Below are positions 24,527 to 33,431 of a DNA stretch of 41,087 nt, piece by piece; position 1 is the first letter of the stretch, and every line of letters starts with the position of its first letter. The translations under genes and the position numbers were made by a program. The stretch is taken from positions 1 to 41,087 of the forward strand of contig JAEUVM010000185.1 of NCBI GenBank assembly GCA_016787125.1. The letters run 5' to 3'. Source of the DNA: Chitinophagaceae bacterium (GTDB lineage Bacteria > Bacteroidota > Bacteroidia > Chitinophagales > Chitinophagaceae). The notes below the pieces were generated by a model. That model saw only the letters and a program-made list of their open reading frames with translations, had not been told where the DNA came from and did no database searches.

Positions 24527-25600
24527 ATGAAATTCAGAAACTTTAAGATGGTCGGCTATGTGGTGTATGGCCGCGGCAGTTTTAATCAATTGGATGAAAT
24601 ACTGGCACCGCAGCGGAAAGAAAATAAGCCGATGATTTTCCTCGTGGATCATTTTTTTGAAGGCAAGCCGCTGGTGGACCGTATCCCGCTTCGAGGAAAT
24701 GACCGGGTGATCTTTGCCGATGTGACGTATGAACCCAAAACAATTTATGTGGATTCACTGGCGCAGCTGCTGAAGGATGAGTTCGGACAAATAAGCGGCG
24801 TGATCGGTATCGGCGGCGGCTCCACCATGGACCTCGCCAAAGCCGTATCGCTGATGATGAATAACCCCGGCTCTTCGGCCGATTACCAGGGTTGGGACCT
24901 GGTGAAACACCCCGGAGTGTACAAAGCCGGTATTCCCACGCTCAGCGGAACGGGCGCTGAAGTATCGAGAACAACGGTGCTGACCGGCCCCACCAAAAAA
25001 CTGGGCATGAATTCGGACTTCACGCCTTTTGACCAGATCGTTCTCGACCCGGAGCTCACAAAAGATGCACCGGCCAACCAGCGTTTCTATACGGGCATGG
25101 ATTGCTATATCCATTGCATTGAAAGCCTTGAAGGCACTTACCTCAATGAGTTTTCCAAAAGCTATGGCGAAAAAGCGTTGCAGCTTTGCCGCGATGTGTT
25201 TGTAAATAAAGAAACATGGGATGATGATTGTGATGATAAGCTGATGATGGCCTCTTATGCCGGCGGTATGAGTATTGCTTATTCGCAGGTGGGAGTGGCA
25301 CATGCAGTAAGTTACGGACTGAGTTACCTGCTCGGCACCAAACACGGTATCGGCAACTGTATCGTGATGAACCACCTCGAAGAATACTATCCCAAAGGGG
25401 TGAAGGAATTCAAACACATGGTGGAAAAGAACAACATTGATATACCTGCTGGTATTTGCAAAGACCTTACGGAAGAGGATTTTGATAAAATGATGAACGT
25501 GTCGCTCGGCATGAAGCCGCTTTGGGAAAACGCTCTTGGTAAAGACTGGGAAACGATCATGACCCGCCAAAAGCTGCGTGAACTGTACGGTAAGCTGTAA
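24527..25600 (+). CDS. kdnB: Fe-dependent dehydrogenase, probable 3-deoxy-D-manno-octulosonate 8-oxidase
   Basis: The 357-residue protein is an iron-containing alcohol dehydrogenase: a nucleotide-binding segment GVIGIGGGSTMDLAKA (about 91-106), TLSGTGAEVS, and the metal ligands Asp192, His196, His259 and His273. The overall pattern (start MKFRNFKMVGYVVYGRG, PTLSGTGAE) is that of KdnB, which oxidises the C8 hydroxyl of Kdo, after which the aminotransferase KdnA adds an amino group to make 8-amino-Kdo. kdsB is 1.6 kb upstream, supporting a role in lipopolysaccharide. No kdnA candidate is present in the window. The ORF could start at 24473, but the promoter and family length favour 24527. Confidence 0.8.
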   Translation: MKFRNFKMVGYVVYGRGSFNQLDEILAPQRKENKPMIFLVDHFFEGKPLVDRIPLRGNDRVIFADVTYEPKTIYVDSLAQLLKDEFGQISGVIGIGGGSTMDLAKAVSLMMNNPGSSADYQGWDLVKHPGVYKAGIPTLSGTGAEVSRTTVLTGPTKKLGMNSDFTPFDQIVLDPELTKDAPANQRFYTGMDCYIHCIESLEGTYLNEFSKSYGEKALQLCRDVFVNKETWDDDCDDKLMMASYAGGMSIAYSQVGVAHAVSYGLSYLLGTKHGIGNCIVMNHLEEYYPKGVKEFKHMVEKNNIDIPAGICKDLTEEDFDKMMNVSLGMKPLWENALGKDWETIMTRQKLRELYGKL

Positions 25601-25630
25601 TCGGGGATATTTATTACCTTCCCTTTAATT

Positions 25631-26746
25631 ATGAACGTAAGGATACGGCCTGAAAAATATTTACGTTACCTCAACCCCACCAACCTGTTTGCCAATAAGC
25701 AGCGGACAAAGGAAATTTTATCTGCCAACCCTACCGTGATCCCTCACCGGGAAGAAGCAAAGGACGTGGTCATCTCTGTGTTTGATTATGATGTAAACTC
25801 CCTGGAGGAACGGAAGCTGAAAAAAACAGACGAGTGCTTTAATTATAAAACAAGCGGCCGCACCACCTGGATCAATATTGATGGCTTGCGAAAAGCAGAT
25901 GTGGAATCTGTTTGCGCTCACTTCGATATTCACCCGCTGATCATTGAAGATATTCTTAGTATCAACCAGCGGCCAAAAATGGAAGAGGCGGAGAACAGCA
26001 TTTTCTGCCTGCTCAACATGCTCTATTACAATGAGCAGAAAAATTCGGTGGAGCAGGAGCAGATCAGTATCATTTTGGCAAAAGACGTGGTGATCAGTTT
26101 CCAGGAAGATGCACACCGTGATGTGTTTACCTCCTTACGGGAAAAACTAAAGAGCCCGCATAATAAGATCAGGCAGCGGCCGGCAGATTATCTGTGTTAT
26201 TCCCTGCTCGACCTTATCGTGGACCACTACTTTGTGGTGATGGAAAAGCTGAGTGCCCGTATAGAAGAACTGGAAGAAGAAGTAACAAGGGGTAATAATC
26301 CAAGGGCGCTGAGCCACATTACACAACTGCGCAAAGAGCTGATCGTATTAAAGCGCAACATTTCACCTGTACGGGAGCTGATCAATGGTTTCTTAAGAAC
26401 CGACAGCGACCTGCTGGAAGAGCGGCATGTTAAGTACTATAAAGATGTGTACGATCACATTGTACAGGCCCTCGACCTCTCTGACAACTATCGTGATGTA
26501 ATGGTGAGTTTACACGATCTGCATATCAACAACGTAAACCTGAAGATGAATGAGGTGATGAAGGTAATGGCAATCGTAACCTGCCTGCTGGCGCCCGCCA
26601 CGGTAATTGGTGGAATTTTCGGAATGAACTTTGACGAGAACGTAAACTTCTTTCACCAGCGGTGGGGTTTTTATGCCGCCGTTTCGATGATGCTTATCAT
26701 TCCTATTGTAATGTTGTGGATGTTCCGGAAACGGGGCTGGTTTTAA
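25631..26746 (+). CDS. corA: CorA-type Mg2+/Co2+ transporter
   Basis: The 371-residue protein has the CorA design: a large N-terminal cytoplasmic domain (about 1-305) with the long coiled helix (ELEEEVTRGNN...), and two C-terminal transmembrane helices. The GMN selectivity motif (residues 331-333) closes the first helix, followed by a short acidic loop and a basic tail, MFRKRGWF. It forms pentameric channels for Mg2+. The gene starts 30 bp after the kdnB-like gene and converges on the DUF2480 gene with 18 bp between stops. Confidence 0.95.
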   Translation: MNVRIRPEKYLRYLNPTNLFANKQRTKEILSANPTVIPHREEAKDVVISVFDYDVNSLEERKLKKTDECFNYKTSGRTTWINIDGLRKADVESVCAHFDIHPLIIEDILSINQRPKMEEAENSIFCLLNMLYYNEQKNSVEQEQISIILAKDVVISFQEDAHRDVFTSLREKLKSPHNKIRQRPADYLCYSLLDLIVDHYFVVMEKLSARIEELEEEVTRGNNPRALSHITQLRKELIVLKRNISPVRELINGFLRTDSDLLEERHVKYYKDVYDHIVQALDLSDNYRDVMVSLHDLHINNVNLKMNEVMKVMAIVTCLLAPATVIGGIFGMNFDENVNFFHQRWGFYAAVSMMLIIPIVMLWMFRKRGWF

Positions 26747-26764
26747 CCGGTCAGGTCGTCCGTT

Positions 26765-27271
26765 TTATTTCTTCTTATAAACCGGTACGGTGCTGCAGGG
26801 CTCTCCGTACATGATACTTTTGGCCACCGGCCGCAGCTTTTTGGTTATCTCCATATACACATAGTCGGCGATGGGTGTTTCGCCACAGCCTTTTATCACC
26901 ACCCGTTTATCTTCATACTCGCTGAGATCAATGGTTGAAATGTTTTTCAGGAAAAGGCTGCGGTGCAATTCTTTTTCATCACCCATGATAAAATCTGCCG
27001 CCACCGGCTGCAGGTAAGAGGCCACCAGCATATAGGCCCACACGGGTATAATGGCATCTGCGGTACAGGTAATGGCCACGTTTTTATCCTGGTAAACGGT
27101 CCAGTCAAAATTTTTAAGCGCTTCCCTGAAATCTTTTTCCTTCAGGATCAGGCCCATGAAAAGATAATCCTTCAGGTCAAATACGGCTGTTTCGCCGCGG
27201 GGATACCATTTTTCCAGGTCAATGGTTAAAAGACCGCTTTCCGCCACTTTATTTACAAAAGGCTCACTCAT
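26765..27271 (-). CDS. DUF2480 family protein
   Basis: The start at 27271 gives MSEPFVNKVAESGLLTIDLEKWYP, the typical N-terminus; a start six codons upstream (27289) is possible but adds only MLFLHT. The 168-residue soluble protein matches DUF2480, a small Bacteroidota-restricted family without known function, with conserved FDLKDYLFMGLILKEKDFR and ITCTADAIIPVWAYML. It lacks signal and membrane segments. It converges on corA. It is separated from the ppiD-like gene upstream by a terminator. Confidence 0.85.
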   Translation of the reverse strand: MSEPFVNKVAESGLLTIDLEKWYPRGETAVFDLKDYLFMGLILKEKDFREALKNFDWTVYQDKNVAITCTADAIIPVWAYMLVASYLQPVAADFIMGDEKELHRSLFLKNISTIDLSEYEDKRVVIKGCGETPIADYVYMEITKKLRPVAKSIMYGEPCSTVPVYKKK

Positions 27272-27326
27272 GGTATGTAAAAATAACAAATAGCTTCCGG
27301 CTCTTGTTTGCGAAATATGAAAAACA

Positions 27327-27355
27327 AACCCCGGAGCATTGATGACCCCGGGGTT
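27327..27355 (-). terminator. Terminator downstream of the PpiD-like gene
   Basis: AACCCCGG (27327-27334) and CCGGGGTT (27348-27355) form a perfect 8-bp stem with a 13-nt loop. Read on the minus strand it ends in TTTGTTTTT. It lies between the DUF2480 and PpiD-like genes. Confidence 0.75.
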
Positions 27356-27381
27356 GAAAATTATCCGCTTATTTCAGGCTG

Positions 27382-29514
27382 TTAAATTCTTTTTGACCTC
27401 TTATCCTTAATAGTGGCGGCTGCACGCAGCACACCAAGAGGATTGTTCTGGCTTTGGATAAACTGCCGTTGCTGTAATTCTTTGGCTTTGCGCTGAGAAG
27501 CAATGTCGCCGGCAGTTACAGAAGTGGTGCCCACGCTGTCTACCCTTAACACATATACACCGCCGGTTCCCTCCAGCACTTCGGGTACCACTTTGCCTTT
27601 GTTGGCAGGGTTCAGTGCGGCACCAATTACTTTGGGTTCGAATGTAAGAACGGTTCCGCCGATCTTTACACTGTCTGCAGTGGTAATAGTCTTGCCACCC
27701 AGCTTCGCAGCAGCATCTTCCAGCTTGGTTACCTTACCAATCTTTTGTTTAAGCATTTCTGCCTTCTTTTTATTCTTCAGCATTCCTTCCACATACATTC
27801 TTGCCTTTGCCACACTCATGGTGCCTTCTGCCTGCGCTTCTGTTACCACAGCCACCACCCAGTTATTATTAACCAGCTCGGGCTGCAGCACCTCGCCAAC
27901 TTTAGCATTATAGATAGCTCTTACCAGGCTTCTTGAATACCCGGCGGTTCCGGCAGAGAAAGAGGCTGGGGCAATATCGGTGGCGACCGCCTTATTAAAG
28001 CCCTTGGGTTTCCATTCTTTCTCGTATATGGCATCGAACGACTTTATGTCTTTTGCTTCGCTGGCAAACTTCATGGCGTTTTCCTGGGCTTTCTTGTCTG
28101 TCTCTTTGCTGGCAACGATCTCTTTCGAAACGTAGGCGATCTTATAGCCCGGTCCGCTTCCTTTCTGCGACATGATCTCGATGTAGTGATAACCGAACTC
28201 TGTCTTCACCAGTCCTTTGCTACCAACGGGGTTGGTAAAGCAATAATCGTTGAATGGTCCTACCATGCGACCTGTTGTGAAATTATCATACACACCACCA
28301 TTGAACTGTTGTGTGTTCTGGTCAAATTTTCCGGGGTCTTCAGAATACTTCATACAGAGGGTGTCAAAATTGGCACCACCTGCAATGGCACTCCTGATAC
28401 TGTCTGCCAGCGTTCTTGCTGTTGCAGAATCTCTTGTTCCGTTGATATTGATAAGGATGTGGCGAACCTTGGCCGTATCTGCCACCGTCCGTACACCTTC
28501 AAGCCTGGCAAGTGAAAAGCTTCCGCCGTCAAGATAGGGACCATAAACACTGCCCACCGGTATCCTGAAAATAGAATCTTTGGCGCCGATCTGTATTATT
28601 TTACCGCTCACATATCCATCGTAGTAGTTTGAAACACCCTGTTTCAGCAAAAACATTTTTACATCTTTGGTGGTGTCAAACTCTGCCTTGATCATGGCCA
28701 GTTTGTTTACCACGTCTGCGCTGTCGGATTTAGAAGGCGCTGCACTGAAACTCACATAACTGATACTGCGGCTCTCCTGCTGCTTGAACATATCCTTGTG
28801 CTTGCTGATATAATCAGCGATCATTTTATCCTCCACTTTTACAGAAGAGTCAGAAATGCTGGCATATGTTTCAGTTACGTAAGAAACCTTTGCCATCTGG
28901 CTGGCCTCTGCATTTTGCTTCTCTACTATCCAGCGGGGCTGGTTGCTGGTGTTGGCCAGTAATGAAATGTATTTATCCTGCAGACGCTGCTGGCGAAGGC
29001 TGGCAAAATAATTATTGAATTGTGCTTTTTGCTCGGCAGGTGTCTGTTTGCTTTTAAGCATATTGTCAATAGCCAGTTTGGCCTTTGCACCATCATACTG
29101 ACCGGTAGCCGAATCAATGAATTGTCTTTTGAGGTCATCTGGCGCGTTGGGTCCGTAAAGGATATCGCCCATTTCTTTTTTACCTACGGTAATACCGAGA
29201 TTGTCTAATTCTTCCTGCAACAACAGCTTGCCAATTTCCTGGTTCCAGGCCTGGTCATATGCCTGCATATCGGCCGCTTCTGCGGGATATCCCTGCGCCC
29301 TCATATTTTGTTTGGCCGCTTCCACACTGTTCATGTAGTCATCATAGTTGATGCCCTGTCCGTTTACAGAACCTATACTCTTTGATCCGCCACCACCGCC
29401 ACTGCGGCCCTGGCTCTGGAAGTAGTCAGTCAAAATGAAACCGATCAACGCAAGGGCAATAAGTATTACCGTCAATCTTGCATACTTATCCCTGATATCC
29501 TGAATAATAGACAT
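27382..29514 (-). CDS. ppiD: PpiD/SurA-like periplasmic peptidyl-prolyl isomerase
   Basis: The 710-residue protein has one N-terminal transmembrane helix (about 14-32) and then a periplasmic part. A SurA_N-like chaperone domain comes first (about 40-230). A parvulin domain follows (about 345-455; VRHILI, SEDPGKFDQNT, GGVYDNF and FGYHYIEI), and then another segment reminiscent of a second, degenerate parvulin or C-terminal chaperone region (about 510-700). It assists folding of secreted proteins at the inner membrane. Start and length fit the Bacteroidota PpiD family. It has a -7-like element at 29540-29547. Confidence 0.9.
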   Translation of the reverse strand: MSIIQDIRDKYARLTVILIALALIGFILTDYFQSQGRSGGGGGSKSIGSVNGQGINYDDYMNSVEAAKQNMRAQGYPAEAADMQAYDQAWNQEIGKLLLQEELDNLGITVGKKEMGDILYGPNAPDDLKRQFIDSATGQYDGAKAKLAIDNMLKSKQTPAEQKAQFNNYFASLRQQRLQDKYISLLANTSNQPRWIVEKQNAEASQMAKVSYVTETYASISDSSVKVEDKMIADYISKHKDMFKQQESRSISYVSFSAAPSKSDSADVVNKLAMIKAEFDTTKDVKMFLLKQGVSNYYDGYVSGKIIQIGAKDSIFRIPVGSVYGPYLDGGSFSLARLEGVRTVADTAKVRHILININGTRDSATARTLADSIRSAIAGGANFDTLCMKYSEDPGKFDQNTQQFNGGVYDNFTTGRMVGPFNDYCFTNPVGSKGLVKTEFGYHYIEIMSQKGSGPGYKIAYVSKEIVASKETDKKAQENAMKFASEAKDIKSFDAIYEKEWKPKGFNKAVATDIAPASFSAGTAGYSRSLVRAIYNAKVGEVLQPELVNNNWVVAVVTEAQAEGTMSVAKARMYVEGMLKNKKKAEMLKQKIGKVTKLEDAAAKLGGKTITTADSVKIGGTVLTFEPKVIGAALNPANKGKVVPEVLEGTGGVYVLRVDSVGTTSVTAGDIASQRKAKELQQRQFIQSQNNPLGVLRAAATIKDKRSKRI

Positions 29515-29539
29515 AGTGTACCTTATTTTAAAAGGATGG

Positions 29540-29547
29540 CAAAAATA
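29540..29547 (-). promoter_or_regulatory. Probable -7 element for the PpiD-like gene
   Basis: On the minus strand TATTTTTG matches TAnnTTTG exactly, 25 bp before the ATG. The -33 element is not clear. Confidence 0.4.
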
Positions 29548-29582
29548 GGGCTTTTGGGGATATAATGTGGATATAATAGCCG

Positions 29583-29613
29583 GAAAATCAGGCTTCTTAC
29601 CTGCCTGATTTTC
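29583..29613 (-). terminator. Terminator downstream of the S46 peptidase gene
   Basis: GAAAATCAGGC and GCCTGATTTTC form a perfect 11-bp stem around a 9-nt loop; the T run is part of the stem. It is near-symmetric, so it could act in either direction. Confidence 0.65.
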
Positions 29614-29642
29614 GGGTGTATATGACGCTGTGAACCAAGCCG

Positions 29643-31817
29643 CTATTTACCGGCCGGGCCATACACCAGCTTCATTTCTTTTACCAGGTGACCAGCCCCG
29701 GCAAATTTGTCCACGATAAAAAGCACATACCGTATATCCACCATGATATTACGGCAAATGGAGGGATCGTAGTTTATATCGCTCATGGTCCCTTCCCAAA
29801 CCCGGTCAAAGTTCAGCCCCACCAGGTTTCCCCTGGCATCCAGGGCCGGACTGCCTGAGTTGCCGCCCGTGGTATGGTTCATCGCGATGAAACAAACCGG
29901 CATTTTCCCATTAGTGCCATAAGGCCCAAAGTCTTTGCTTTTGTAGAGGCTCCGCAATTTTTCAGGCACATCAAATTCATAGTCGCCCGGCTTGTACTTG
30001 TCCATTACACCATCCAGGTAGGTGTAGAAATCATATTTCACCGCATCGCGGGGTGCATATCCCTTTACATTACCATACGTTATCCGGAGGGTGCTGTTGG
30101 CATCAGGATAGAATTTTTTCTCTTTCATTACCTCCATCTGCGCCTGCATATACGTTCTGTTCAGCTTGTTGATCCGGGCCTGAATTTGATTGAGGTTTTT
30201 GGTTACCGACTGGTTATAGGTATTCACCAGGTCTGTGTACAATTTGATAGCAGCATTATTCTTATAATAAGCCAGCACTTCTGAAGATGGTTTCTCCAGC
30301 ATGGCAAGGGTGGCGTTTTTATCATCTAGGTCAACAGAATTATATAAACCGGAAGCCAGTGCCGCATAATCATTACCAGCTATTTTCAACCGGTCTCTTA
30401 AAAAAGGTGATTGGTATACCTCATCCTGGTTTTCGGTATACATTTTCATCAGCACCTCAAATAATTTCTCATCCACCACCGGGCTGTATTCTTCATACAA
30501 GCCGGCCAGCGCTGTCTTTATCTGCTTCAACCTTTTCTGGTAGCCCGTTTCTCCATCTTTATCAAAGGCTGTTTTGAGCGAATTGATCCAACCGGCTATT
30601 GTAAGTAATTCTATCTTGCTCGTTATCTCCAGGTAATAATCCCGTGCATAACCGTATGGCTTCAGCTCGCCATAAGCACTCTCAAGGTCGCCCGGCAGGC
30701 TTCCGTATTTATCTTTCAGTGCAGGATTGGCATTTACCCGCTGGTTGAAAATAGCCTCATAAGCTTTCTTTTTTCCCACCGCATTTGTACTGGTAAGTCC
30801 CAGCACCTCTCCCTGCCATTTCTTATAAGCATTCTGGATACTGGCATACTTTGCCGCATATTGTATTTTGATCTGCTCATCTTTCCGCATAAAACCATCA
30901 ATAACACCAAGTGCTTTTTCCCGGATAGCTATCTTGGCCGGATCGTTTACCGTCATGATCTGTTCCACCGCTGCCGAATGCAGGTACTGGTTCGTTCTGC
31001 CCGGAAAACCGAACACCATGGTAAAATCTCCTTCTTTCATACCGCTCATTGAAATAGATAAGGACCTCTTTGGCGTGTATGGCACATTATCAGGCGAATA
31101 GTCTGCAGGTTTATTGTCTTTACCGGCATAAATACGGAACATGGAAAAATCACCTGTATGCCGCGGCCACATCCAGTTGTCTGTATCTTTTCCAAAGTTT
31201 CCAATGGCAGCAGGAGGCGCACCTACCAGCCTCACATCCCGGTAAGTTTCTGTTACAAACAAGAAATACTGGTTTCCTTCAAAAAAAGACCTTACAAAAC
31301 TTTCCTGGTACGATTCCTTTTTCACCCCCTTTTGCAGCTCCGCAATATTTTTATCAATAGTTGATTGTCTTTCGCTTTCAGTCATCTGAGCGGTAACACC
31401 CCTGAGTACCTGGCTGCTTGCATCTTCAATACGTACAATAAAGGTCACAAACAGGCCGCTGTTGGGAAGTTCCTCACTGTTGTTTTTAGCCCAAAAACCA
31501 TCCTTTATATAATTGTGATCAAGCGTGGAATGATTCTGCACGGCATCAAACCCGCAGTGGTGGTTGGTAAGCACCAGGCCTTTATTGGAAATAACCTCGC
31601 CGGTGCAAAAGCCGCCAAAACTTACGATAGCATCTTTCAGACTACCTCCATTAATATTATATATGTCTTTAGCACTGATCTTCATCCCCATCGTTTTCAT
31701 CTGCTTCTCATTCAACTGCTGTAAAAACAAGGGAAGCCACATACCTTCATCCGCACGGGCTATGATGGAAAAAACAGAGACCAGGAAACTAATCGTTAAG
31801 TGCCGCAGGTATTTCAT
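29643..31817 (-). CDS. S46 dipeptidyl-peptidase, DPP11-like (Asp/Glu-specific)
   Basis: The 724-residue protein has a signal peptide (about 1-22) and the S46 fold. The catalytic His lies in TNHHCGF (His86/His87) and the catalytic Ser654 in GGNSGSPAL. Residue 672, 18 after the Ser and in NFDRVWEG, is Arg. In Porphyromonas gingivalis DPP11 (Ser655, Arg673) this Arg sets preference for Asp/Glu at P1, whereas DPP7 has Gly. So an acidic-residue dipeptidyl-peptidase acting in the periplasm or on the surface is predicted. It provides dipeptides for uptake. It is divergent from nadA across a long gap that holds an unusual motif array. Confidence 0.92.
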   Translation of the reverse strand: MKYLRHLTISFLVSVFSIIARADEGMWLPLFLQQLNEKQMKTMGMKISAKDIYNINGGSLKDAIVSFGGFCTGEVISNKGLVLTNHHCGFDAVQNHSTLDHNYIKDGFWAKNNSEELPNSGLFVTFIVRIEDASSQVLRGVTAQMTESERQSTIDKNIAELQKGVKKESYQESFVRSFFEGNQYFLFVTETYRDVRLVGAPPAAIGNFGKDTDNWMWPRHTGDFSMFRIYAGKDNKPADYSPDNVPYTPKRSLSISMSGMKEGDFTMVFGFPGRTNQYLHSAAVEQIMTVNDPAKIAIREKALGVIDGFMRKDEQIKIQYAAKYASIQNAYKKWQGEVLGLTSTNAVGKKKAYEAIFNQRVNANPALKDKYGSLPGDLESAYGELKPYGYARDYYLEITSKIELLTIAGWINSLKTAFDKDGETGYQKRLKQIKTALAGLYEEYSPVVDEKLFEVLMKMYTENQDEVYQSPFLRDRLKIAGNDYAALASGLYNSVDLDDKNATLAMLEKPSSEVLAYYKNNAAIKLYTDLVNTYNQSVTKNLNQIQARINKLNRTYMQAQMEVMKEKKFYPDANSTLRITYGNVKGYAPRDAVKYDFYTYLDGVMDKYKPGDYEFDVPEKLRSLYKSKDFGPYGTNGKMPVCFIAMNHTTGGNSGSPALDARGNLVGLNFDRVWEGTMSDINYDPSICRNIMVDIRYVLFIVDKFAGAGHLVKEMKLVYGPAGK

Positions 31818-32404
31818 AAAGAATTTTTTGGTTATATGTGATACAGGTAAAATTAAGCGTTTCCTTTTTTACCCTCCATCCGCTGGTGTATTAAACCGGA
31901 AGGTGGCTTTTTTGTTATAAAATGAAAGGGCTCCTCCGGAATTTTTTCCCCGCCGGCATGTGGATTACCTTTGTTTTATGTGAATTACCTGCTGTGAAAC
32001 GTGGATATGAAACAGCATGATTGGAAACAAAATAGTCCGGCAGGTTAATTTTTGATTACCGGCACTGATATCCTGCAGATTATACAATGTTTATTCACAG
32101 GGTTTAACGGGCAGGCGAACCTATTAGTTATTCTAAAACGTAATCCACATTCATGTGTATTTTCTGCGCAAACCAGCGACAGCCGCAGAAGGGCTATGTT
32201 AATTACGTTAAAAAAAATGTGGATTACCTTATCTGTTACTTTTAAATAAAATTGTTTTCCACTAATTCACACCCGTAATAATAATAAACTCTTTTTTAAA
32301 AAATTATATTAATACTATTATTTTAAATACAGGGCTGCCAAAAAATTTTGATTTGAAAAGTTGTCCGGGTTGTTGGAATATTGCCCTGTCGAAAAACAAC
32401 GGAG
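31818..32404. promoter_or_regulatory. 587-bp intergenic region with five copies of a 13-bp motif
   Basis: No gene is supported here; the ORFs are shadows. The motif ATGTG(G/A)ATTAC(C/G)T occurs at 31958-31970 and 31978-31990 (20 bp apart), inverted at 32138-32150, and at 32196-32208 (as ATGTTAATTACGT) and 32217-32229 (21 apart). A run of A/T-rich DNA at about 32240-32340 follows, with the nadA start at 32405. The phased spacing looks like regulator binding sites, but the factor is unknown. No clear Bacteroidota promoter was found in front of nadA. Confidence 0.6.
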
Positions 32405-33430
32405 ATGAAAAACGAAGTACCGGTAAGATCAGCAATCGAATCAGCCAAAGCAAACCTGGAAGACAGCGGTTTTCTTGACATCAATCTTGATCCCACCCTC
32501 GACCTGTTTGCTGCTATCGAACGGCTGAAAAAGGAAAAAAATGCCGTGGTGCTGGCCCACTACTACCAGGAGCCCGACATCCAGGATGTGGCTGACTATA
32601 TCGGCGATAGCCTCGGGCTGGCCCAACAGGCCGAAAAGACAGAAGCCGATATGATCGTTTTTGCCGGCGTTCACTTCATGGCGGAAACTGCCAAGATCCT
32701 GAATCCAATCAAAAAAGTAGTCATCCCCGATCTCAAAGCCGGCTGCTCCCTGAGCGACAGTTGCCCACCCCCGCTGTTTAAAAAGTTCAAAGAGCAACAC
32801 CCTGACCATATCGTCGTCAGCTACATCAACTGCAGCGCCGGCATCAAAGCCCTGAGTGATGTGATCGTTACCAGCAGTAATGCCCGCATCATCGTGGAAA
32901 GTTTTCCAAAGGACCAAAAAATAATTTTCGCCCCGGATAAGAATCTTGGTGCTTACATCAACAAGGTTACCGGCCGCGATATGCTGCTCTGGAATGGCGC
33001 CTGTATGGTACACGAAATTTTCAGCCTGGAGAAAATTACGAAACTGAAAGTACGGCATCCGAATGCAAAACTGATTGCACATCCGGAGTGTGAAGACCCC
33101 ATTCTTCGCATTGCAGATTATATCGGCTCCACCACCGGGCTGTTGAAATACACACAGACAGATCCTTCGCAGGAATATATCGTGGCTACCGAAACCGGCA
33201 TCCTGCACCAGATGATGAAGGCATCGCCGCAAAAAACATTCATTCCTGCACCACCCAACAACAGTTGCGCCTGTAATGATTGCCCGCATATGAAGCTCAA
33301 CAGCCTGGAAAAACTCTACCTATGCATGGAGTTTGAATTGCCGGAAATCATCATGGAAGAAGAATTACGCCTCGCTGCTAAAAAACCAATAGACCGGATG
33401 CTGGAGATCAGCAAAGCGGCTGGCTTATAA
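32405..33430 (+). CDS. nadA: Quinolinate synthase
   Basis: The 341-residue protein condenses iminoaspartate with dihydroxyacetone phosphate to quinolinate in NAD biosynthesis, using a [4Fe-4S] cluster. The cluster ligands are likely Cys114 (AGCSLSDSC), Cys200 (WNGACMVHE) and Cys293 (CNDCPHM). Other family motifs are [18 protein letters not shown] and GSTTG. The start at ATG 32405 follows a GGAG sequence with no spacer; the frame extends to a TTG at 32381. No nadB or nadC is visible in the window. It converges on the glycosyltransferase gene with 1 bp between stops. Confidence 0.96.
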   Translation: MKNEVPVRSAIESAKANLEDSGFLDINLDPTLDLFAAIERLKKEKNAVVLAHYYQEPDIQDVADYIGDSLGLAQQAEKTEADMIVFAGVHFMAETAKILNPIKKVVIPDLKAGCSLSDSCPPPLFKKFKEQHPDHIVVSYINCSAGIKALSDVIVTSSNARIIVESFPKDQKIIFAPDKNLGAYINKVTGRDMLLWNGACMVHEIFSLEKITKLKVRHPNAKLIAHPECEDPILRIADYIGSTTGLLKYTQTDPSQEYIVATETGILHQMMKASPQKTFIPAPPNNSCACNDCPHMKLNSLEKLYLCMEFELPEIIMEEELRLAAKKPIDRMLEISKAAGL

Positions 33431-33431
33431 A

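Noticed and set aside
31365..31920. Plus-strand open frames opposite the S46 gene and in the adjacent gap
   Set aside because: They are antisense to the S46 coding sequence, and no family pattern is seen.
32052..32249. 65-residue open frame in the motif-rich gap
   Set aside because: It contains the 13-bp motifs and shows no conserved pattern; it is better read as regulatory DNA.
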